Counted from the first letter of the stretch, positions 9,501 through 19,692 are shown. The stretch: DNA of 64,000 bases from Entoloma clypeatum (GCA_963565915.1 OY751485.1:5704001-5768000), one strand, 5' to 3'. A program made the numbers and translations. The notes: generated from the letters alone by a model not told the origin.

Positions 9501-10819
9501 GAAACAATGATGCAAATGGACATGATGGCCCGTCTGATTTACCAACCGACGATTTCCATTCAGAAGACAATGATGCACATGGTCCTGGCGGTTCACATTA
9601 CCCGTCTAATCCAGGAACCCATGATGACAATCATAACCTCCCTGATACAAATAGTGACCAAACTGGTCAGCTTCCCGAAGGCTTTGTTGTCAAAGGCCAA
9701 GAACGGAAGGTCATCCGTTTATTAAAAGCACTCTATGGCCTAAAACAGGCGGCAAGAGCGTGGTGGATCGTGCTCAATGCATCAATGGAGAAGCTAGGTT
9801 TTACTCGCTGTAGAACTGACTCAGGCGTCTTTGTTTACCACAACAAACAATCAGGTGATTTAATAATCACTTTGATCTATGTTGATGACGGCCTGTTCAT
9901 GGGATCAAACCCAGATCTTGTTCACAAGATAAAATCTGACTTTAAAAATAAATGGGAAAGTCGTGATCTTGGTATTGCTAAAGAATTCTTGCGTATGAGA
10001 ATACGACAAGATTCGGAAAAGCAGATTGTAACAATCGATCAGTCAGAATACCTGAAGAAGATCATTAAGCGCTTTGGCTTAGAAAATGCAAAGGCTGCTG
10101 ACACTCCACTCCCAAAGGGTTATTACCCTGCACCAAATGAGGGGGAGGTGGATCCCACACTCAAAACAAGGTACCAAATGATCATTGGATCATTGTTGTA
10201 CTTGTCCATTGGAACGAGACCGGACATTGCTTTTGCAGTTGCAAAAATGTCACAAATGTCTGCAAATCCTTCCGAAGAGCATGAGAAATACGCTCTGTGG
10301 ATTATCAGATATCTTGTCGGTACTCAAGACTATTCCATAGTGTATGATGGTCGATCCAAAGCTTCCTTTGAAGCATGGACCGATTCAGACTGGGCATCAG
10401 ACCCATCTGATAGAAAGTCCCAATCGGGATATTTCCTTAAGCTTGCAGGAGGACTTGTTCTTTGGAAAAGTCGCAAGCAAAAAACAGTGGCACATTCGTC
10501 CACTGAGGCAGAAATGGTTGCTGCCAGTGAATGTTCGCGGGAGTGCGAATGGGTTACTCATCTCTTCAGAGAGCTTGGACTACAGGACATTACCAAAATG
10601 CTGTTCCATGTAGACAACCAAGGCGCGATTTTCAATGCGCAAAACCCAGTTACTGAAGGCAGAACCAAACATATAGCAATCCATCACTTTGCTATATGCG
10701 ATAGAGTTCAAGATGGATTGATCGAACCACGGTTCGTTCCGGGAACTGAGAATCCGGCTGATATGTTTACCAAGCCACTTGGTCGCCAGGAATTTGAGAA
10801 ATTCCGTGCTCTACTCTGA
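6584..10819 (+). CDS. Copia A Gag-Pol polyprotein lacking the N-terminal half of RT
   Basis: Single uninterrupted frame (open from 6548; ATG at 6584, MSSNSKLNLAS, is preferred because the preceding residues are not gag-like). Copia-type gag is at the N-terminus, with a Lys/Gly-rich tail but no CCHC knuckle. The protease motif LDSGAS is near 8140. Integrase follows with HHCC (HKRFGHPS...CKGCALGK) and DDE residues in HLDLK (about 8770), DGGGEF (about 8957) and GRAERFNRT (about 9057). RT catalytic YVDD is near 9880, and RNase H occupies about 10360-10800 (TDSDWASD, SSTEAEM). Between the integrase tail and LPEGFVVKG (about 9676) the RT fingers/palm region, including the first catalytic Asp block present in B2 (50.4-50.7 kb), is absent without loss of frame. 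The polyprotein is thus predicted to lack RT activity and to depend on another element. Confidence 0.93.
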   Translation, partial: SSNSKLNLASSVPKLTTTNFSIYQEKMSAYLKAAKVWRIVTGDKKIPVDPKETDFQDKLNTWHEQDDQAQGLIQMSISDSLVHHIKGAKTSKEMWDLIAVKLSTVGPSTVFADFQQLLRTSLSPADPLSGIDKMQTLFQRLEHNHIDIPKFVRIMMILNGLPQGYDGLVHSILFDAVHYVAPSGDQSAVLKIEKVIEQVRSEYFRKNPHAPQSQGSAHANKISAVKHARPNPPKYQPRTGPSQGSSEGPAANQQHSHQHSKPWKGKGRGTSAGKTKGKGSWKGKEKAHFASSAMDSAPDGQLPIQTLPNTVIYENGSIFTPHPSSSTDWRIRNNQSLVIGNIPGPGPFTDLDGARTLANSIGVPPTAQNLTRLVEVPALQRNEAATSRPLSAPPTMDPRNHRIPVFEETPSRISWADEMETEDIAPTIRGYYDEGYVNDYMEYEVSHGDGNNDDMGYVSHSKARTMQLTNTSQKPLWRRVNGRRSNVFLSSAVHALIAQINSHYVNCAECKKQNQSNWILDSGASLHFTYDINDFIEYTPLKDRQSVQIAQKGHTIQILGQGTVLINHTIKKNGRKQNKITRLSPVYYIPDLDVRLLSVGEILKQGNEISGRFGSITLKTNSGLPLFMCYPHKANESIYWLNATIIKEERIHLVSLSVSQSVDYDTWHKRFGHPSHEVLRHASKHVKGFNGVDKPSTERPCKGCALGKMPSKSFPPSQTRAKAPLELIHLDLKQFKKATYSKYNYYISFVDDYTSHAWISLLRLKSDAHSALRDFNAMVKNQFNTIIKTWRFDGGGEFVPFQADMREMGIQGEVTVPHQPQQNGRAERFNRTLMDKALAMLHDACLPEIWIQFAVEHALHLYNRTPLKRHGWLTPYESLKKEKPDVLNLHVFGCGAYVFLPKEVRTTTAKSELMIFIGFKTGTKGYWFMRMSNNVVFIGVTAMFDEQLFPKCSTLNKIPSITQYHDPTSDDMGNNDANGHDGPSDLPTDDFHSEDNDAHGPGGSHYPSNPGTHDDNHNLPDTNSDQTGQLPEGFVVKGQERKVIRLLKALYGLKQAARAWWIVLNASMEKLGFTRCRTDSGVFVYHNKQSGDLIITLIYVDDGLFMGSNPDLVHKIKSDFKNKWESRDLGIAKEFLRMRIRQDSEKQIVTIDQSEYLKKIIKRFGLENAKAADTPLPKGYYPAPNEGEVDPTLKTRYQMIIGSLLYLSIGTRPDIAFAVAKMSQMSANPSEEHEKYALWIIRYLVGTQDYSIVYDGRSKASFEAWTDSDWASDPSDRKSQSGYFLKLAGGLVLWKSRKQKTVAHSSTEAEMVAASECSRECEWVTHLFRELGLQDITKMLFHVDNQGAIFNAQNPVTEGRTKHIAIHHFAICDRVQDGLIEPRFVPGTENPADMFTKPLGRQEFEKFRALL

Positions 10820-10870
10820 ATGGAGTTTAAAGAGCCTTATACTCCACTTACGAAACCTACCAGGGATTCT

Positions 10871-10883
10871 AAGTGAGGGGGAG
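10871..10883 (+). promoter_or_regulatory. Polypurine tract of copia A
   Basis: AAGTGAGGGGGAG lies immediately upstream of the 3' LTR, the expected place for the plus-strand primer. Confidence 0.8.
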
Positions 10884-11232
10884 TGTTGAACATATCGCGA
10901 GATATGTCGCACTATGTGCTTGTCACAGAAAGTGACTATAAGTCACTATTACCATATATGTGAGTTTATGGTATAACCACGGACACATGACTTGTTTATG
11001 TATTGTTTGTACAATGGTCCGTGCACATATTGGATTAGTATAAATACCCATGTATTTAGTACGATGAATCCTAACTTCTTGAACACCCCAGTTCTTTGAG
11101 TTAACTAACAAGCTAGTCCAGCTTCTAGAATATCTTTAGTTACTCTTTACCAGGTTAGTGGAGCTTCCTTCATGCCTTCGTACCGTTACATCTTGAGCGC
11201 CCTTTGGGCTGCCTATGTCGGTTACTTCATTA
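10884..11232 (+). repeat. 3' LTR of copia A
   Basis: 349 bp, matches the 5' LTR and is followed by TSD copy CAAAG. It carries a second ORF1 start codon (11172) and TATA box that read into flanking host DNA; that frame stops about 10 codons past the LTR. Confidence 0.95.
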
Positions 11233-11628
11233 CAAAGAGGGGATGGGATCTTCACTGCCATTGACGGACAACTAGCATTCCTCGAGATGACAGCATTGAT
11301 TCAAGATATATCGCGCGATATATGCAGAAAGCGGCGTGCCATGGAAATTGATTGAATTGAGTTGAGAACAGGGAAGATATCGACTTGCATTAATAAAAAA
11401 ACTCAGAGCGGACGCCGATGCCACTGATCTTGACGGAATGTAATGTTCCAATTCCCTTCAATAACGGAAGGGAGTCCGAGGGATACCACTGTCGGCATTC
11501 GAGCTTTTGAATCTCAATCTGTTCAAGAGAAGTAAACCTCTCCACGAGAATATAAAGCAGATGGTAGGGGGCTGATGCCGATGTGATATGCGGGCTGAGG
11601 ATCAGTGATGTTATCCTGGACCTGTGCC
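11233..11628 (-). pseudogene. F-box/LRR-type gene, central piece (piece 3 of 5)
   Basis: The minus strand from 11628 reads HRSRITSLILSPHITSASAP, then ERFTSLEQIEIQKLECRQW and later YILNQCCHLEECSLSVNG, i.e. LRR-rich F-box protein text. A one-base slip in a T7 run near 11395 breaks the frame. It is bounded by the copia A TSD on the left and the B1 TSD GTGCC (11624-11628) on the right. Confidence 0.7.
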
Positions 11629-11938
11629 TGTTGAAACTTTTCCCATCACGTAGATTAGATTAGATTAGATTACATCACGTGACCTTTACATATCTTCATT
11701 ACATACTTGTTTGGTTGGTACAAACAGTAGTATTGTATATAAGACCAGGAAACTGTCAATATCAATAAGTTGTCTCTTGACTCTTAACCAGCTCCATCGC
11801 TCTCACCAGCCTCAACCGCTCTCACTAGCCTTACCCCCTCCAAACCATGTAAGTGACCATAGCGGTATCGTAGAGTACTTCCACTGTAGCTATGTTGCTC
11901 AGTACACCTGCGGCTAGCGCCCAGGTGGAACTTCAACA
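11629..11938 (+). repeat. 5' LTR of copia B1
   Basis: 310 bp. Contains a GATTA tandem repeat, an E-box CACGTG, a TATA box (TATATAAG at 11736) and AACCATGTAAGTG, where an ATG is followed at once by TAA and overlaps a GTAAGT donor-like motif. Confidence 0.95.
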
Positions 11939-11953
11939 GGTTATGGGCCCCGG
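11939..11953 (+). promoter_or_regulatory. Primer-binding site of copia B1
   Basis: GGTTATGGGCCCCGG abuts the LTR and is identical to the site in copia A and B2, matching the anticodon arm of initiator tRNA-Met. Confidence 0.8.
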
Positions 11954-12300
11954 ATAGCAGAGGGACTTGGGAAACGCTGGCAACAGCGAGTACCTGCCCA
12001 CTCTACCCTGGTTGGCAAAAGAACCGATCGAAAGATCTAGGTTCTGAGTCTTACTTCTTCACATATGAACCTGGGAACGTCATTACGACAAGTACCTGTC
12101 ATGAGACGTCCCTAAGGGGATTGACCTAGTACACTCCATGTGGAAATGTTGATCGCACCTTATACGTTTCTGACATATAAAGGGTTTTCCTGTGACCGCT
12201 ATTCCTAAAGGGAATATGTCATAAGGAATCATTTAATTGTTTTCTTGAATCATATTCATAACACATCACTGATTGGGAACCCTTTTTAGATTCATCTACA

Positions 12301-15300
12301 ATGTCTACCTCTCGCTCCGCCCTCGGCTCCATCGCCATCGACTACCAGAGTTGGGCAGAAAAAATGAAGTTGTACCTTCTCCATCAAGGAGTCTGGCGCC
12401 TCGTATCCGGCGACATTGAGCACCCCGACATCAAGGACTTTACGGTCACAGTCTCCACCCCTGCCTCCGCCACTTCGACATCTGCGACATCTGCGACTCA
12501 ACCTCCAGCGGTCACTATCACTGTCGACCATCCCGCCTTCGCCAAAGAAAAGAAGGCCTGGATCAGAGACGACGACATGGCTCTGGGTTCCATCTGTCTC
12601 AAAGTCTCCGAAGCAATCAGGAGGCACATCAAGGACGCCTCAACCTCAAAGGAAGCTTGGACATCTTTGAAAGACGCGTATTCGAAGGTCTCCCCCACCA
12701 CCATTTTTGGCGACTTCAAGGCTGCTGCCTCCTTCAAGCTCTTGGGTCGCGACCCCATACTGGAAATTGAGCGCCTCGGATCACTCTTCGCTCGCCTCAG
12801 CGACGCGAAGTTCATCGTGCCTGATCTGATGCAGGCTATGATCCTGGCAAGTGCCATTCCTGACGCTTGGTCGTCCCTCTCCACCACCCTCTTCCAGGTC
12901 TACGATGCCGATGACTTCACATGGCAGGCCGTCACCGACAGCATCGTCTCAGAGTACAGGTGCAAGTATGCGATAGGGTCTACTCGGGCGTCCAACGAGC
13001 AGGCCCGGAAAATCTCCGGGACTAAGCAAAAGGGGCAAGACCCCAAATGGGAAAAGCAGACAGCGCCGAGTACCTCGCGAAACAACACTGACGAGCAGCC
13101 TAACTCGACCGACCCGAGTATCGCTTCTGAAAAGAAGAAGGGAAAGGGACGCTGGCACAACCAGAAGAAGCGCGCCAACAACGCAGAAAACGACTCCGAC
13201 CAAGCTGAGGAAATGGTCGAGTTTATTGCACCAGCCATTGAGCAACCCCTTCGTCGTCCTGCTCCTTGTCCCCTTCCTCCTTGTCAACGTGCCCCTTGCC
13301 CTCTCCCTCCTCATCATGCACCTGCCTTCACCACTGTAACGGGCCGTGGGAAAACTACAAGTACCGCGCAGCCTGAGTCAGAAAGAATGCAGTCACTCCT
13401 GCAACACATGAACCCGCCTCCCTCTCAGTACACCGGGCTTCCTTCCGGAAAGCCGTCAGCGTGGAAGAAGAACGAGAAAGTGCGAAAGCTTGCTCGAGAA
13501 ATCGGCGCACGCTAAACAGCGTCGCGTAGCCCCGTCGATAGAAGAATCGCTGAAGATGATGGACATCGACCAGGAACGGATGGGGCCGGATGTGTTTGAG
13601 GATGAGATAGAACTTGACGGTTCATCGAAACCCTTTCTTGAACCTTATCAATTGCGGAATGCTAATAATACCTCTCAACAGACGTATAATATATTAGCCA
13701 GTACCAGTACAGAGTGCGTAGATCACATTAGCAGTGATCTACATAAAAAATATATTAAACATTTCGCCTCTTGTACACATTGTAAGGAAAAAGAATGCGC
13801 GCAATGGATACTAGATTCCGGCGCCTCTTTACACTTCACCTATGAGTTTAAGGACTTCACATATTATAGACCTCTCACGGTCAAGCGATTCGTCCAAACT
13901 GCAGCTAAAGGGAAGAAACTGGAAATACTCGGAGTTGGGGCCGTTCCAGTACGGCACACCCTAAATGGGGAAGTTAAAACCCATCTTCTCAGACCGGTGT
14001 TCTACATCCCGGACATGGACACACACCTATTGTCCCTAGGCGTCTTCCTTAACCATGGTTACAAAGTAGACAGGACTTGTGGAGAAATCAACATCTCCAA
14101 AGGGCTGAACAAAATCCAGTTTTCGCCCCACATCCTTGGACAAACCATTTACTGGTTAGACACTGAAATACGCTACGATCAGATCCATGCGATCTCAAGC
14201 GAAATTACTGTCGAAACATGGCACAAGCGCCCTGGTCACCCAAATGATCAAGCACTCTGAAAGATTCCCACCAGTACCAAAGGGGTACCTGAGACACTAG
14301 TATGTGAGAAATCACAGGAAAGTTGCACAGGTTGCCTCAAAGGGAAAATGCTGAATCAGTCATATCCCAATTCGATGACAAGGGCAACAAAAACCTTTGA
14401 TCTGATCCATTCCGATCTCAAACAAATATCCACGGCATCATACCACAAATATAAATATTTCCTTACGTTTTTGGACGATTTTTCATCCCACGTCTGGGTT
14501 GTCTTGCTTAGGAAAAAGTCGGATGCTGTCATGGCATTATGACAATTCCTTGCGATGATCCAGAATCAATTCGCCGCCACTCCTAAGAAATGGCGAGTTG
14601 ATGGAGGTGGAGAATTTAATGAATACAAGGATGTACTTGCCGATCATGGAATTCTGATCGACGTCACGCTCCCATATCAGCACCAGCAGAACGGTTGAGC
14701 AGAACGGATAAATCGAACCCTGTGGGAGAAATCTCAGGCCTTGCGCTTCGACGTGTGCTTACCACCTATGTGGTGGGAATTCTGTTTGGAACATGCAGCT
14801 TTTCTCTACAACAGAACCCCCATGCAGCGTCTCGAATGGAATACCCCTTACTTCAGGGTGACCAATGAGATCCCCGATATGTCAAGCATCAGAGTCTTCG
14901 GATGTCAGGCATATGTGTATATCCCAAAAGAAAAACGTAGAAATTCCCTGGAGTCTAGATCTCGATTGATGATTTATCTCGGATCAAAGCCAGGGGTCAA
15001 AGGATACCGTTTCATGGATCCTGAGACTAATACAATTTTCATGGGTGGGAAAGCTATCTTTGATGAAAGCAAGTACCCTAGATGCCACATCGACCCTTTG
15101 CCAGAGAACCATCCAGAAATGGAAAACCCAGAACTGGCTGATGAGTTTGAGGACCTCATCCCCGGAAACGATGACAATGACAGTCATTACGAAAAACCTC
15201 ATGACCCTGTTCCCACTGGACAGGATCACCCTGAATCAGACGATGATTTGCCGCGTAGCGAGCCCGATGACGAGCCACGAGTACCCACTCCAGAGCCCGA

Positions 15301-17004
15301 GCAAGTACCAGATCGACCGATCAGGGAACGACGAGTTCGGAGAATGCCAGACAGCATCTATGGGGAAGACACCCCTGCTTCTGATCTTGAAAAAATGGAT
15401 CGAAGACGTAGATTGGGCGGTCAAACGGCATGGATGAACGACCTCCTGATGGAGGCAATCTCCATCCAAGTAGGCATCATCGAAATGTCACACAAAGACA
15501 TATACTCTCTTCCGAACAAAGAAGATTGGTATGCGGCAGAACGAAAAGAGCTAGACATGCTCAAAAGCCGCGGGGTGATCACGGAGTTAGTACCCCTGCC
15601 TACAGGGAGGAAAGCACTAAGGAACAAATGGGTTTACAATGAAAAATCCGACGGGCGTTTGAAAGCGCGCCTCGTCGCAAAAGGCTTTTCACAGGTAGAA
15701 GGGATTGACTTTGATCAGATCTTCTCACCAGTAGTAAGGTACGAGACTGTCCGGTTGATTCTGGCATTGACAGCCCTTGAAGGGTGGTTCATGACACTCT
15801 TGGACGTCTCAGCAGCCTTCCTCTATGGAACACTCCGTGAGGTAATTTACATGCGACAGCCTGAGGGCTACATAGTAAAAGGGAAAGAAAACCTCGTGTA
15901 CCGACTATACAAAGCCCTATACGGACTTGGAGGGAACTCAATTCCTCCATGAAAAAGCTCGGCTTTGTCCGGCTTCACTCCGATGCGGGAGTTTTTATTC
16001 ACACAAGTACCAAAGGGGAAACTGTGATCGCCGTCATTTATGTCGATGACTCTGCTTTTCTCAGCACAAACCGGGAATACACGCTGGAAAAGAAGAAGGC
16101 CTTCATGACAACATGGGAATGTAGGGACCTAGGCCACCTAGTCCCTGATGGGGAACCAAAAGAATTTCTCTCTATCCAAATAAGGCAACGTGGGAAGAGG
16201 ATCTTCATTGATCAAGTACCCTACCTTGAGAAAATTCTCGCACGCATGGGGATGAGGGAATCTAATGCCACCCATACCCCACTCCCAACGGGCTACAAAC
16301 CCATGAAATCTGAAGATGAACCCAATGCGGAACTCAGATCCAAGTACCAATCCGTCATCAGATCATTATTGTACTTAATGATCGGGACAAGACCCGACAT
16401 TTGTTTTGCCGTAATCAAAATGTCCCAATTTTCCGCAAACCCTACCAAACGCCATTTAGAAGTGGCAAGGGATATTTGCAGGTATTTGAAGGCAACAAAA
16501 AATTACGCGATCATGTACGATGGTGATTCTGGGAAAGGAATCTACGCATTCACAGACTCCGATTGGGCGTCAGACGAAAACACCAGGAAGTCCACTACTG
16601 GTTACTTCGTGTCGCTGGCATCTGGAGCAGTAACATGGGTTTCATCGGCGCAAAAAACCATTGCCCTCTCTTCCACGGAAGCAGAATACATGGCGCTATC
16701 AGATTGCAGTCGCGCAGTGACATGGCTTAGAAGCATGCTTGCCGAGCTTGAAATGCAGATCGGATCAGTACCGATCTACGGAGATAACAATGGCTCCGTC
16801 TTTATCGCATCCAACCCTGTAACTGAGAAGCGATCCAAGCACATTGACGTGCGATTCCACTTCGTCAGAGAAAAAGTCTCCGAAGGGATAATTACGGTCA
16901 AATTTATTGAAGGAGTGAACAACCCTGCAGACCTTTTAACTAAAAATCTGGGGAAAATCCTCTTTTCCAAATTTATCCCGTACTTTGGATTGATAAAAAA
17001 CTAG
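12301..17004 (+). pseudogene. Copia B1 gag-pol, disrupted
   Basis: Gag starts at 12301 (MSTSRSALGSI). Compared with B2 it lacks 12 bp near codon 12 and about 60 bp near 13512 (frameshift). It has TGA codons at 14258, 14540 and 14696 where B2 has CGA, and lost about 22 bp near 15928, which removes the GLKQAALAWW segment of RT. Still visible: protease LDSGAS (about 13810), damaged integrase, the RT N-terminal block with LLDVSAAFLYG (about 15800), YVDD (about 16040) and RNase H (about 16540-17000). No functional polyprotein can be made from this copy. Confidence 0.93.
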
Positions 17005-17080
17005 GCGAAACAAAGTACCTATATATATATGTGGGAAAAAGTAAAGATGTATTTAGAAGTATGTACTAAATATGGGGGGG

Positions 17081-17390
17081 TGTTGAAACTTTTCCCATCA
17101 CGTAGATTAGATTAGATTAGATTACATCACGTGACCTTTACATATCTTCATTACATACTTGTTTGGTTGGTACAAACAGTAGTACGGTATATAAGACCAG
17201 GAAACTGTCAATATCAATAAGTTGTCTCTTGACTCTTAACCAGCTCCATCGCTCTCACCAGCCTCAACCGCTCTCACTAGCCTTACCCCCTCCAAACCAT
17301 GTAAGTGACCATAGCGGTATCGTAGAGTACTTCCACTGTAGCTATGTTGCTCAGTACACCTGTGGCTAGCGCCCAGGTGGAACTTCAACA
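17081..17390 (+). repeat. 3' LTR of copia B1
   Basis: 310 bp, preceded by a G-run polypurine tract (17074-17080) and followed by TSD copy GTGCC. Confidence 0.95.
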
Positions 17391-17477
17391 GTGCCGAGCA
17401 AGTTCGTTCCGAATTTGGTGGTCGTCAAACCATGCTATTGGTATTTGAAGGGCCATCGCCAAAGGTAATTGCCGGTA
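17391..17477 (-). pseudogene. F-box/LRR-type gene, piece 2 of 5
   Basis: The minus strand reads RQLPLAMALQIPIAWFDDHQ then IRNELAR and runs into the piece at 11628 once B1 is removed, and into 18242 once the palindromic element is removed. Typical of the region after the F-box in Agaricomycete F-box proteins. Confidence 0.6.
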
Positions 17478-18239
17478 ATCTGTGTTTTTTGCGAACCTAG
17501 AATGATGGTCAATATTGTAGTCATGTGATGGAAAGTTCAATGTTTCCACTGAGCAAATGCAAAAGAAAATGCAAAATGTGATTGTGATGTGGCCCCAATA
17601 TTTCCTTCTCTCAAATGGAGATCCCATTCAAAAATCAAACCACTTGTTTATCCTTTATGAGAACTGAGTTTGATCCCAGCTTACATAGCAGGAACATGCT
17701 GAACAAATTGTTTATTTGATCCCTATGTTCTACCCTGGTGCACGGAATTCCCATTGACAAAGAACATTTTAAAAGAAATCACAGTGAAGTCATCACGAGA
17801 TTGACAATCACACCATTTGTATATTTTTAATCTTCTTCTTTGTTTGAGGAAACATTTTAAAGACTACAAAGGATGTGATGGGTACATTTTAAACATAGCA
17901 GCAGTGTGGTTGTCAATCACATCATGGACTCAGTGTGATTTCTTTTAAAATGTTCTTTGTCAATGGGAATTCCGTGCACCAGGGTAGAACATAGGGATCA
18001 AATAAACAATTTGTTCAGCATGTTCCTGCTATGTAAGCTGGGATCAAACTCAGTTCTCATAAAGGATAAACAAGTGGTTTGATTTTTGAATGGGATCTCC
18101 ATTTGAGAGAAGGAAATATCGGGGCCACATCACAATCACATTTTGCATTTTCTTTTGCATTTGCTCAGTGGAAACATTGAACTTTCCATCACATGACTAC
18201 AATATTGACCATCATTCTAGGTTCGCAAAAAACACAGAT
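17478..18239. mobile_element. 762-bp palindromic (fold-back) element with about 336-bp arms
   Basis: The left arm (about 17478-17813) and right arm (about 17904-18239) are near-perfect reverse complements around a 90-bp centre; by eye the outer 290 bp differ at one position. Element ends are ATCTGTG...CACAGAT, flanked by TA on both sides (17476-17477 and 18240-18241). Deleting the element plus one TA restores the host frame (WHTV|RYRQLPLA), which supports a TA target-site duplication as in Tc1/mariner-type MITEs. It has no transposase of its own; mirrored short ORFs in the arms are artefacts of the palindrome. Confidence 0.85.
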
Positions 18240-18241
18240 TA

Positions 18242-18272
18242 CCTTACAGTGTGCCATCCTCTGGACAATTCC
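18242..18272 (-). pseudogene. F-box/LRR-type gene, most 5' visible piece (piece 1 of 5)
   Basis: The minus strand reads KELSRGWHTVR and joins the next piece after removal of the palindromic element. An in-frame stop lies just upstream, either an intron boundary or the edge of further decay. The F-box itself was not found. Confidence 0.4.
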
Positions 18273-19383
18273 TTTAGATATTACAGGAATACATGATTTG
18301 TAGGACATTCCTCTGAATGAGATACTTGAAAAAGCCTGGACCCTAAAAATGAAAAGGTCAGATGGCAGGTGCATGAAATAGCCTAAATCTCAACTTAAAC
18401 TTACAGATTAAGTGCTACCTACTGTCATCCTCACTCTGGTTCCCATCCAAGGTATTTTCTACCAGGAATCTTGACACACTTCAGAGCCTGTTAGTCCTAG
18501 ATTACCTTGCAGTGCAAAGAACACAAGTATGTTTTGTTTTTGTAGATTTTCCTGCATCATTTCTGAATTATTTCATCAAGTCACAGACGTGGAGTCTGCC
18601 TTATTTGTTCAGCAAAAATCACTGCAAATAAATACAAATTGATGGGGAATAGAAATGAAAGGAACCTGTGCCATGGATCTGCCAACATATTATGTTTTTT
18701 GTGACTGACATAAGAAAATCATGTCCGTAAATCTTGAACAGTACTTATGCTGCCGAATTACATATTTGCTTTACTTTATCATTGTAATGTAACATGTTAG
18801 CTATGCAGTCAGAAATGAAATTTAAATGAGCTGGAGTAGTATGTTATACTATGGTTCACATGTTTTTCATGGAGGTTTTGCAAGTGGAGAGATCAAAACG
18901 GAACCCTGAAACTGATGGTTTGATGTGCAGGCACCGCCAATGTGCCAAGAGAAGATCAGTATATTAATAGATCCAGATGATGCACTGAATGATGGTCGAT
19001 GGCACGACACAAGTGAACCAACCCATCAGAAAAGCTGTAGGGCCAGCTTGGAAGATGGATAGGTGATATATCATGATATACACAGCGGGGACAGACGGAA
19101 CAAGAAAAGCGATTGGGGGTGAGACAGGACCGAGGACAGGAGATGTGATGGGACGAGAGCTGTGAGGTCATAAGATGAGATGAGATGAGATGAGATGAGA
19201 ATTGTAACGGGACAAGATGAGACGTCCACGACCTGCCCCATCCACGACCACGATTGCCCTGCCCACGACCGCCTGTCCAGACTACACTGACCACCCTATC
19301 TACGACCATGACTGCCCCAACCACGACTGCCCTGTCCAGACCACCACGTCCACAACCACCCCATCCACAATCTCCCTGTCCAC
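18273..19383. other. AT-rich non-coding stretch with short tandem repeat
   Basis: No gene recognised. A GAGAT tandem array lies at about 19168-19200, and a CCACGACC-type low-complexity stretch at 19228-19383. The interrupted palindrome GTGATATATCATGATATAC is at 19063. Confidence 0.5.
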
Positions 19384-19692
19384 TGTTGAAACTTTTCCCA
19401 TCACATAGATTAGATTAGATTAGATTACATCATGTGACCTTTACATATCTTCATTACATACTTGTTTGGTTGGTACAAACAGTAGTACGGTATATAAGAC
19501 CAGGAAACTGTCAATATCAACAAGTTGTCTCTTGACTCTTAACCAGCTCCATCGCTCTTACCAGCCTCAACCGCTCTCATCAGCCTCACCCCTCCCAAAC
19601 CATGTAAGTGGCTAGAGCGGTTATGTAGAGTACTTCCACTGTAGCTGGTTGCTCAGTACATCTGTGGCTAACGCCCAGGTGGAACTTCAACA
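19384..19692 (+). repeat. Solo LTR of the copia B family
   Basis: 309 bp, TGTTGAAAC to ACTTCAACA, with a perfect 5-bp TSD TCCAC on both sides (19379-19383 and 19693-19697). No internal region: the product of LTR-LTR recombination. Carries CATGTG instead of the CACGTG box. Confidence 0.93.

Larger units (their letters stand above)
5367..11232 (+). mobile_element. Ty1/copia retrotransposon A, complete with both LTRs and TSD
   Basis: Two 349-bp LTRs (5367-5715 and 10884-11232) begin TGTTGAACATATC and end CTTCATTA. The element is flanked by the 5-bp TSD CAAAG at 5362-5366 and 11233-11237. The order is LTR, ORF1 (starting in the LTR), primer-binding site, gag-pol in the copia order protease-integrase-RT-RNase H, polypurine tract, LTR. 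The LTRs differ at four positions seen by eye, so insertion was fairly recent. It interrupts the minus-strand F-box/LRR gene. It is coding-intact in frame but lacks part of reverse transcriptase, so is probably non-autonomous. Confidence 0.95.
11629..17390 (+). mobile_element. Ty1/copia retrotransposon B1, structurally complete, coding-dead
   Basis: LTRs of 310 bp at 11629-11938 and 17081-17390 start TGTTGAAACTTTT and end ACTTCAACA. The TSD GTGCC is at 11624-11628 and 17391-17395. The LTRs differ at about three positions. Internal sequence is closely related to B2 (46403-52229) but has several deletions and three nonsense codons. It is inserted in the minus-strand F-box/LRR gene; removing it rejoins the frame ...NELA|RHRSR.... 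Confidence 0.95.

Noticed and set aside
11648..11672. GATTA tandem units as a possible CRISPR-like or telomeric repeat
   Set aside because: Five-base microsatellite confined to the copia B LTR, without spacers.
11711..11917. 68-codon frame repeated in each copia B LTR (MVGTNSS...)
   Set aside because: It overlaps the TATA box and putative transcription start, so it would not be translated from LTR RNA; its openness follows from LTR identity.
17385..18296. Mirrored ORFs (MGSPFERRKY...) in both palindrome arms
   Set aside because: The same sequence read from two inverted arms; no family and no start context.
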